This document shows positions 55,269 through 64,000 of a DNA stretch of 64,000 nucleotides, piece after piece. This DNA comes from Rostrohypoxylon terebratum (Eukaryota; Ascomycota; Sordariomycetes; Xylariales; Hypoxylaceae): contig MU385864.1 in the NCBI GenBank assembly GCA_022497145.1, positions 496,001 to 560,000 on the forward strand. The letters run 5' to 3'. Each line of letters begins with the position of its first letter. The stretch's first letter is position 1. The position numbers were made by a program, and so were the translations under genes. Below the pieces are notes generated by a model. The model made no database searches. It was not told the origin of the DNA and saw nothing but the letters and a program-made list of their open reading frames with translations.

Positions 55269-56750
55269 CGTTTCTTTTTTCCCTTTCTGACGGCGGCGCG
55301 GGACGAGCGCGCGGCACTGACAGTAGTGGGGATTATGTAAAACCAAGGGATGGATAAAACGTGCGAGATAAGATTTTCTCGGTAGGTAATATTAAATACA
55401 GTATTATGAAGTATGTATGTGCTGCATTTAAATATTTTGCGAAAAGAGTGACGAATGAGGCTCTAACGTAATGCATAAAATGAATGGGTAAAAGAGTGCG
55501 ACGCAATATTTTGGAAGATGGGTGTGACGAGGCGAAGAATGAAAAAAAAAAGATGAATGGTGACTGGATTGATTGATCGAATTATGCTAGGCAGGCAGGC
55601 AAGTAGGCAGGCAGGTGAGGCCTGGGAAGGACTGGAAGGACTGGACTTAGGGAACATGGAAGGTACAATACTACAATACCATAAACGCGCAGTACCGTGC
55701 AGTACCGTACGAATTAAAAGACGAATTAGGAACGAGGCGGGCATGTCCCACCTTTCCTACCAACCTGAACATGCTGAAGCGGGACACTAGGCGGCCTACT
55801 AACGTGCTTGGCGACCCGGTTGCCTCGCCTGCTCGCCTGCCTTGCATCGGACAATTATGACTAATATGAATATGACTAATACTTTGTCTTTGTCAGCATG
55901 TCTAGGTACACATATCATGTGCCGATTACTAATGACATGACACGTGCTACACCACAACGCTACTCCCGACGTGAAATTCTTTCATTCTTTCATCTATGTT
56001 ACCTAGCTTAAGCTCCGGTTCTCAACCACTAAGATGTATGGAGTATGTATTCTCGAGAACTATTGTTTCATGAGAACGGTATCTCCGTCTATGGATACTC
56101 GATCACGATAGCTTCCCTTCGATGGTAACAGTCCTAGTTCTAGGGGTGCCGCCCGGTCGCCAGTTACGTCGCATCTACTTCGCTGGGTACTTTTAGGAGG
56201 CTTTTATAGCTCTTTGTGCTGTATCCCGGGTTGCGTATCTCGATTTAGTTTTGTCAGATTATCGATGATGCTCCAGATGATGTTGGACACGGGGGTGCCG
56301 TTGGTCCTGCGATTGTCGAGTTGTCCGACAATGACCTTGCGAAGCGAAATTAATATCAGATACTCCAGCTCTTGTTAGGTATGAAAGGCTATTTTGGGGC
56401 TTGAAAGAGTCGATTTATTTTTATATTACGCCACGCCAGACCCTCTATTGTATGGCTATTATCTTAGCCTGGATCCCCCCAAGGTGAGGCAAAAGGCTCG
56501 AGGTCAATAGGTAATAGCAGTTCTCTGTCAAAGCCAAGCTGGTCGGAAATATTACCGGAATGGGAAGCTTGTCAAGGACCCTTTCTACGTCTGCTTTGAT
56601 ATTGTTGCTTAGACGTTGAGGAGAAAACACAACAATGAGGCTTTATTCTGCCAGTTGCTAATATGACCCAGCGGTAGTGCACTCGTGACAAGTGTCTGAT
56701 AGGGGTATTCCCTAATAACGAGAGAAAAACTAATTTAGATTAACGTAAAA
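55269..56750. other. Intergenic between Dot1 and the Crh-type gene
   Basis: About 1.5 kb between divergent genes, probably both promoters. It holds GGCAGGCAGG repeats and a GGAAGGACTGGAAGGACTGG direct repeat (55592-55645), a CAGTACCGTGCAGTACCGTA repeat (55690-55709), and no supported gene. Confidence 0.45.
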
Positions 56751-59700
56751 ATGCCAAAAGGAGGAATTATTGGTTTACTCACTGCGTTGAGTCTCACGGC
56801 CCAATTCGCCAGTGGTCAACTCCAACCCGATTGTAACCCGCTACATGCGAACTGCCAACCGAACAAGGCTTGGTCGAAAGACGACTACTATATTGATTTC
56901 ACGAAACAGAACGGACCACCCTCAGACTGGACCATCGGAGGCTCCAAAGATGTTAAGTTCACATCTAATGGCGCTGAGTTCTCTTACACGAAGAAGGGAG
57001 ATGCGCCGAATATGTGGACCGACTTCTACATGCTCGGTGGTCGATACGATATCGAGATGAAAATTGCATCAGGTCGAGGTGTAATTAGCAGCGTAACGCT
57101 CTGGTCAGATACCCAAGACGAAATCGATTATGACTTTTCCGGTAACCAGTTCGGTCAAACCCCTTTCCCGCCCAAAGACGGTGCGTGGGCCGGAGAGACC
57201 AACATCTTCGCACAGGGAAAGATGTGGGATGGCGCGGCAATCCAGCAGAAGGTTTCCAACAAGCCAACCGATCAGTTTCACAAGTATTCCGTGGAATGGG
57301 ACGAGACTCACATCCACTGGTTCGTTGACGATAAGATTATTCGCCAGGTTCACCCTATGGACGTCCCCGCTGGTTTTACCTTCCCTCAGTCCCCTATGAA
57401 GCTCAACCTTGGTATCTGGGGAGCTGGCGAGCCAGGAAATGACCATCAAACCATTCAGTGGGCTGGCGGTCAAATCGACATGAAGGATGCTCCTTATACT
57501 CTATACGTAAAGAGTGTAAACATCACGAACAAGTACCCTGCCTGCCAGTATAAGTACCAAGACAAGACTGGGAAGATCGGTTCTATCGAGAAAGTGACCG
57601 ACGGTTGTGGTTTACAAAATGCCGATCTCCGCAAGAGGGACTATTCTATGAACCCACCACCGTCAGCTGCCACCGAAGCTGAATCGTCTACCGTGGCTAC
57701 ACCGTCGTCATCCCCTGCTACCGGTTATCCAACATCTGAAGGAGTTCCGAACTACCCGGCTAGCGAACTGACTTCTAGCCATTCATATTCTACGGATTCT
57801 GAAGCGTCTCCAGCCGTTAGCAGCCATTCAACTACGTCTTCTCCTGAAGAATATCCTACCAACCCAGCTAGCTCGCCTTCCGCAAAGTCTTCGCCTTCTC
57901 CGGAAGGATATCCCGTAAGCGGGCCGGAATCTCCATCCAGCAGCCATGTATCTTCAACCTCGCCCGCTGGTTATCCCATGTCTCAAGCTAAGTCGTCAGA
58001 GTCGCCATCCACTGCTGCCCATCCATCTGCTTCATCAGCTGCTGAAACACCTGCTACATACCCAGCCGAGAGTGTACCATCCGCTAGCCATCTAAGTACT
58101 TTCGTTGAATCGGGTTCATCGACTGCTAAGGCTGAATCATCAACTGTGTCTAAGCCAACGGAAAGCTCGGAAACCTCTTCCAGCGGGTACCCTGTTAGCT
58201 CGCCAGCTACTAGTGTGCATCAGATTAGCTCGTCGGGCGTCGATGGGTATTCAATGAGCGCGCCAACAAGCAGCAGCCGTGGAATCCTCAGTAGTTTGAG
58301 CTCATTTATCTTGGGTACATCTAGCAGTGAAATAGTTGCGTCTAGCTCTAGTGCAGCGAAGAAGACGTCTTCCACGGCCTCAGTTACATCATCCGGTTCT
58401 GTTTCGGTTAGCAGTGCCGGAACTGTCGCAGTTAGCTCAAGTAGCGTCTCGCACTCTCAAGAATCGAACTCTGGATATGCGACTTCGTCTCCTTCAGAGT
58501 CCCACTCCGGAGCTTCAAGCTCGGCGATCGAGTCTTCGTATGAGTATTCGATGTCTTCCGGCAGCGCGACAAACTCAAGGGGTGGCGTTACATCTACGGT
58601 ACACTCAACGAATATATATACTGTCACGTCTTGCGCCCCGACCGTGATGAATTGCCCTGTCGGTAAAGTAACCACAGAGTTGGTCTCTTTGTCCACGACG
58701 GTTAGCTCTGCTACTCAGGCGGAATCCAAGCCAGCCACTTCAAGCGTTGCTAGCTCCCACAGCACGGAGGTTCAATCAAGCTCCCCTGTGAAGTCTTCGA
58801 GCGCTTCTTCAGAGATTGAATCGACAATTAAAACAGGATCATCGTCTCAGTCTTATTCGGCCTCTGTTCCGGCTTCCTCTCCATTGACAATGCCAAGCAC
58901 GTACAGTGTTAGCAGTGAGATTACCACATTGGTCATGTCCACCGTGTACTCAACCAACGTTGTTACCATCACATCATGTGCAGCCTCAGTCACGAACTGT
59001 CCCGTTGGCAAGGTGACTACTGAGACTAAGTCTTTGTATACCACAATTTGCCCAGTCACTCACACCGTTCTTGATGGCACCACTTATGGAGGAACCGAGA
59101 CTATACAGGAAACCTCCATAACAGGTGGTTTCACCTATTCAATGAGTTCGTTCCATCCGACTGAGACCGAATCCTCTGCTTCCCCTATCTCTAGTATCCT
59201 GTCTCATTCTAGTGACTTGGTAAATACCGCGAGCGCTAGTTCCTCGGTGCTTAGTTCAAGCAGTGTCAAGCCTGTGGCCAGCTCAGAAAGCTCTGTCAGA
59301 ATAAGCTCCTCGGCTTTGGAGTCCAGCAGCGGTTATGTCATGAGCAGTCCAGTAGAATCTGCATCAGCTAGCTCTTCGATCATCAAGTCCAGTACCGTGG
59401 TCCAAAATGCGACCGCATCGATCTCTAGGGGCATTCCCGTAGCATCATCAGCGACTTACTCAGAATCCAGCCCAGCGTTTAGCTCCGCGACACAAATGAC
59501 CACGTCAACAGTATACTCGACAAACGTATATACCATTACCTCTTGTGCGCCTGATGTCACAAACTGCCCCGCTAGGCTTGGCCAAGTAACGACAGACCTC
59601 GTTTCCCTTTATACGACAATCTGCCCAGTTACTGCAACAGAGACTCAGATCCGAGGCAGTTCTTCTGCACTACCGGTGGCTACCGAGACTTCTGCATCAT

Positions 59701-61000
59701 CTCAGCAAATTTCTTCGTATGCTACGGAAAGGAGCATCCCACCTTCCAGTCAGAGTGCGTCTGCTTCTTTGAGTGAATCCAGTGCCACTGAAATTGTGTC
59801 ATCCCACGGAGCGTCTTCCGTAGCCACTTATCCGGCTGAATCAAGCCATTCCCAGGCTGCGTCATCTCAAGAAACACCCGCACAATCTTATGTAACGTCT
59901 GCTTCATCTCACCCAACGTCCGCGCCGTCCTACACGACATCAACTGTCTACTCAACCAATGTCTACACTGTTACTTCATGTGCTCCAGGTGTCACAAACT
60001 GTCCCGCAGAGGGCTCGGTAACAACTGAGACCGTCGCTGTATCAACGACCGTCTGCCCAGTAGAAGAGAGCTCCAAGGGCATTGCAGACTCGAGCGTCCC
60101 CGCCTCCGGAGGATCGCAGTACACCACCACCGCCATCACAATCAGTGACACACTTAGCGGCTCAGTCATCTTTATCACTTCAACCATCAGCTTCGTCGAC
60201 ACGCCCAGGCCGACTTCAGTTTACCCGACTCAAGGGCCTGGCACGACAACGTCTGCAGGAACTTCTGCTATCGGGTCCAGTGGACATGTAACCAAGCCAG
60301 GTATCACTATCTCACTTGGTACTTACTTCACAAGCTTCATTGGATATGATACGATTACGCAACAACCCCCGGCGTCTGTGTCGACAGGTGCAATTCCTAC
60401 TAGCTTCTACACGGAGTCCTCGGCTACCGTCGACGTTCCGAGTTACCACATGAGCCAAGAATCCAGTACCGTAGCAGCAGGTCCCAGTCCGGTTCCCGTC
60501 ACCAGCGGTGCTTCAAGGTTAGTTCCCTTTTCTTACCTCGCCCCAATAGTCTATTCAGCATTCACATTCATCTGAGCCCTTTTAAAATAGCCCAGCTAAC
60601 ACTTTTTCTTATCAGCTACCCCGCAGCGCCGCTATCACCGGCCATCCCCAAGGAAGCGCCCGGAGTATCTACGTACCCCATGGTCCCTGACAACGGCGAG
60701 ACCACAACCTTGACCTCGTCTCTTACTAACACACACACTGTGACCGAGAGCGGATCGGGCAAGCACTTCAGCACGTGCGCCTGCGATCAACCGACAGTGA
60801 CTGTCACAGAGACGGCCGCAAAGGTTACTGTTACAACCACTGTTCAGCCACCTTTCCCTACCAGTTACCCCACGGGCACGGCTCCAGCCAGTGAAGCTAG
60901 CCAGGGAGCGGAAGGAACCGACGCGTATCCGACTAACAAGCCTGACGGTATCCGTAGGTGGCTGAGGAGGGGACACGCCAACGGTGGACACGGACATTGA
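56751..61000 (+). CDS. Crh-type GH16 cell-wall transglycosidase with giant Ser/Thr-rich tail
   Basis: This is a secreted GH16 protein of the Crh (chitin-glucan cross-linking) group. Exons 56751-60517 and 60616-61000 give 1,383 residues. Signal peptide: residues 1-22. The GH16 domain spans about 30-270, with YYIDFTKQNGPPSDWTIGG, VTLWSDTQDEIDYDFSGN, HKYSVEWDETHIHWFVDDK and LNLGIWGAG. The catalytic loop reads DEIDYD: Glu124 (nucleophile position) and Asp126 are present, but the acid/base Glu at 128 is Asp. From about residue 300 the chain is Ser/Thr/Pro-rich with GYP/S units and four Cys-containing repeats. The spliced C-terminus (RRWLRRGHANGGHGH) has no GPI signal. Reading through the 98-bp intron instead gives a hydrophobic end after SGAS (YLAPIVYSAFTFI). 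Activity is uncertain because of Asp128. Confidence 0.88.
58591..60062 (+). repeat. Four Cys-containing repeats in the Crh-type tail
   Basis: Inside the Crh-type gene, a unit of about 40 residues occurs four times, starting near nucleotides 58591, 58935, 59503 and 59938. Each has the form STVYSTNVYTVTSCAP, then VTNCP, then a VTTE-type segment and STT or YTTICPV. The unit resembles the Thr/Cys modules of fungal adhesins and GPI-anchored wall proteins. Repeats 2-4 keep three Cys residues; repeat 1 lacks the last one. Confidence 0.8.
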
Positions 61001-63134
61001 TGGATGAATGAGTGTGTTGAACAGGTAGATATTTTGGTAAGTAGGTACGAAACTCATTTTGCATAGTAAAGGATTGCATACATGGGATTTTCTTCTGTCG
61101 GCGGGTGTTCAGGTTTGAAACTTTGTACCGGATATAATTCCATTTCTATCTATACATATTTTAGGGTTTATTTAAAAATAAGTTTGTTCAAAATACCTCC
61201 TGCCACAAGTTTCAAGATGAGAGCCTCGGGGCATCGGTGCGGATGTATGTACAATACCTAGTGGGCGCTCACTAAGAGGCAGGCGATTACTGATCTATCC
61301 CCTGCTTCGAATAGCCGACTTCCGACTAAGAGATAGGGGTGCTATATTATGTGCGACGAACCCCTAAGAAGCCACATGCGCTTTTGTATCCAGTGTACTT
61401 ACCTAGTTGAACCACCAATTGCAGTCAATCGTGGCGGCGTTATTTTGTGACGAGGTACGCCTTCGATCGTCGATCTCATTTGTTCGGACTATCTAAGCAG
61501 GTTGATGTATACCTAGGACCTAGGGCCTAGGTATTCTGTCTTAGATTCGGCGCACGAATATGTTTATTCCAGACACATGCTTGGTTTAGAATTTAGAGCA
61601 TTCTAAAAATCGCTTAACTTAGTACCTATCGTGTGGTGATTCGCGTTCGCGTGACTCGATCGTCGACATAGTCCCATATGAAGTTTTCCCTGTCACTTGA
61701 TTTTTCTTTTTTTGACTGAAGAATCTCTAAAATAAGCTATAAAATTCGGTAGCTTCTGAAAGTGTACTGGTTGATTCCTTCGCTAAGTTTATAGACATCC
61801 TTCAGCCGCATATATGGGTCGCTGTCGTTCTTAATAATTATAGTCTAAAAAAACCACAGATGATTAATCCACGGGAAGGATGAAGCTTTATTATTCCTAG
61901 ATCCTCTTGGGCCCCACACTTAGTCTGCGGGATCTTGGCTCATTGATATTTTCAATAATTATAGCTTCAATGTGATATCTTTACATTCAACCTTGTCGTT
62001 TGCCACGTTCTTAATTAGGGATATCGGATTTGTAAATGAAAACTGGTATAGACTAATCTATATATCCTTTCTCAGGTCTGGCTTCGTGAAAGAACTGACT
62101 GTGTCGAAGCTGAATTGAATCTGATTGGTCAGTATCCAAGCGAGCTCGAGGTTGGCCTCTTTCATGAAGACTTATATGCTGTCATAACTCTAATCTGCGG
62201 ACAGGAATCCCGCTTTTCTTATATCTTCAGAGTCAAGAAAGCATAGTTCTTTTGCTAATTTGCCCGTTAAAATAATACTATCACATCAGCACATTACCGA
62301 GACACGCGTCCGTCGATATTGACGAGGCTGAAAGGGGATAAGTGCGGCAAATCTCCAGGGTGCTAAATTCGTGGAGGAAGCTTACGTGATACGACTATGA
62401 CCGAATTGGAATAACGACACGCAGGATGCTGCCGCATTTCGTCTGGCTTGGCGGACAAAATTATCTTGCGATATGCAGGTCTGACATTCCACATAGGCAG
62501 TGCCACATGATCTTGCAGTAGGACCGAGATCGGTTAGGTGAGCTTGTCTGTGCGTGATCGCGGCGATAGCTACTACAACTGCGTGTGCAAATTCAATAGT
62601 CACAGAGCCTCCTGTCCTTGGTGTGCCTTGGACCTGGTTCCCTGGTAGACGAGGGATGATAGCGGGTCGTCGTTATACCCCACCGCAGGGGTACGGTATC
62701 CAATTGGTTGGGTCACTTCCCCATGTCCCTCCTATCTAAATATATGAGCTGGAGAAAGGACGGACATGCCGGTCGGAGAATTTATGTCTTCGGTTTCTTT
62801 GGGTAGGACGGCCCTGTTTAACGGCTACGTACAATGAAGGGACGAACTATACTCAGATAGGGGCCTGGCTGACCAAAGATGGGAATATGTGCCGATCAGC
62901 TGCTATCGAGGGTGATCAGCCCTATAATGCCTGAAATGAGGTTGATACGGGGTCAGTTTATATAACAAGTCGACTTCTACTCGTCAGCTCGTATTGTCTT
63001 CGATGCTAGATCCAGACCTATAAGGTTGAAGGTCATTGCTTTTCTCGTTTCCAAACTACCGGTACTCGTCCGTGAGTAGCGATCACAAGCTTCTACCACC
63101 TCTCATCGCCGTTTACGTCTGGATCCAGAGAGAG
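61001..63134. other. Intergenic, nothing recognised
   Basis: Two kilobases without a supported gene. It contains ACCTAGGACCTAGGGCCTAGGTA near 61512-61534 and AT-rich spacer. Small ORFs at 62382-62603 (minus) and 62554-62739 (plus) overlap and have no recognisable features. Confidence 0.45.
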
Positions 63135-64000
63135 ATGTCTAACGTACGCAACATCACAGTACCGTGGGTACCTCTCGACGAGTTCGATTGGTCCTTCTCA
63201 CGTAGCGGACCCCTCCCTTGGAACTTAACTGTCTGGTAGGATGATTCCGAACCCGAGGCTTATTGCTTTATCGTGAAATGGGGCTAACTAATCGTAGGTC
63301 TATCATAGCTGTTTTCACTGCTTTACCGTAAGCTTCTCTTCTTCATGAGCGCCTTGAGTCCTGGTCAAAATTGCTACCAAGTCAAGCTGAAACCTGGTTT
63401 AAATCTGGCTTAATTTGACTTATCCAAATCGATCAAAACTCTGATCTTGAACTCTTCTGAAAGAAGATATGCTGACTTGTGATGTCATAGTATCTGGACG
63501 ACCGTCGAACTCACGTTTTGGGTCTTCTACACTTTCGAGAGATGGAGGGGAGCATACTTCTACTCTGTTCTTGGAACGACGTGGGGCGTTACGATCCACG
63601 CCGTCGGCTTCGTCCTCAAATTCTGCGTACCCGAAGTGAGCTGGGTCTTGAGCACAGTGCTCTCTGAGATTGGTTGGGTTGCCGAAGTATGTGGCTTCAG
63701 TCTCGTCTTGTGGTCAAGACTTCACCTAGTGATCCCCGGGCACACAAAACTTCTGCGCTGGGTGCTGGCCATGATTATCATCGACGAATTTCTTATCGGC
63801 GTGCCAACTATCGTGTTCCAATTTTTGGTATCGGGTCCGGCCACACACGACAAATACGTGCCACATATGGAGATTATGGAGCGTGTGCAGATCATGTGGT
63901 TTTCGGTGCAAGAAACGGTCATCTCGGGTATCTATGTGTGGGGAACGATACAACTACTGAAGTTGTCGCTCAATAAGAAAGCCAAGACCACGATGGCATT
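63135..64000 (+). CDS. DUF7703-type integral membrane protein (partial, runs off the right edge)
   Basis: This is a fungal multi-pass membrane protein that resembles the DUF7703 family; the function is unknown. Three exons are visible: 63135-63235, a tiny 30-nt exon 63298-63327, and 63491 onward to the window end. Splicing gives LTVWSIIAVFTALPIWTTVELTF as one continuous helix region. The rest contains FWVFYTFERWRGAYFYSVL, WGVTIHAVGFVLKF, SLVLWSRLHLVIPGHTKLLR, MIIIDEFLIGVPTIVFQF and ERVQIMWFSVQETVISGIYVW, the typical order of this family (five helices so far). The C-terminus is outside the window. An N-terminus before 63135 is possible, but no ATG upstream keeps the frame. Confidence 0.75.

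Noticed and set aside
54847..55290. 147-codon plus-strand ORF opposite Dot1
   Set aside because: Antisense shadow of the Ser/Arg-rich Dot1 N-terminus.

Overview
The window is nuclear DNA of a filamentous ascomycete, most likely a Sordariomycete. It has short GT-AG introns (mostly about 45-100 nt), a 353-residue group I G-alpha subunit, and fungal-only families (RTA1-like, DUF1772, DUF3716, DUF7703, Crh-type GH16, PNP-NACHT STAND proteins). Intergenic DNA is long and carries many CCTAGGTA-type palindromes. I cannot name a genus from sequence alone. Most gene models were assembled by hand from the six frames; splice sites were chosen so that the frame closes and family motifs are restored.

Layout. 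1-13 kb is accessory: an RTA1-like membrane protein, a MITE-like element, and a convergent DUF1772 / EthD pair that resembles the anthrone oxygenase / decarboxylase pair of anthraquinone pathways. Next come two decayed megasynthase relics lying head to head: an NRPS-like carrier-plus-reductase on the minus strand, and a highly reducing PKS acyltransferase joined to a carnitine acyltransferase on the plus strand. 13-26 kb is a housekeeping block: G3BP-like NTF2/RRM protein, kinetochore Nnf1, cytochrome b561-like protein, CCDC90/Fmp32-like mitochondrial protein, splicing factor Cwc21 and Cdc123. 26.4-32 kb is accessory again: a second, frameshifted branchpoint-binding-protein copy, an orphan protein with a trypsin-like GxSGS motif, a Ty3/gypsy integrase fragment, and about 2.5 kb of empty DNA.

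32-47.5 kb holds an Smr protein, G-alpha, a DUF3716 gene split by one TAG, 3-ketodihydrosphingosine reductase, Sas10/Utp3 and Rae1/Gle2. 47.9-52.3 kb is a large PNP-NACHT NLR-like gene with an unusual non-repeat C-terminal half and a one-base frameshift in an A-run. Atg16 and Dot1 follow, then a 1,383-residue Crh-type cell-wall transglycosidase with an altered catalytic motif and a huge Ser/Thr-rich tail, and a DUF7703 membrane protein that runs off the right edge.

The genes are mostly independent fungal transcription units. Convergent pairs (Fmp32-like/Cwc21, Rae1/NLR, Atg16/Dot1) and divergent pairs (b561/Fmp32-like, Cwc21/Cdc123, KSR/Sas10, NLR/Atg16) are close together. The only functional grouping I can support is the eroded secondary-metabolite locus at 6.3-11.3 kb. 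No tRNA, rRNA or CRISPR feature was recognised by eye.
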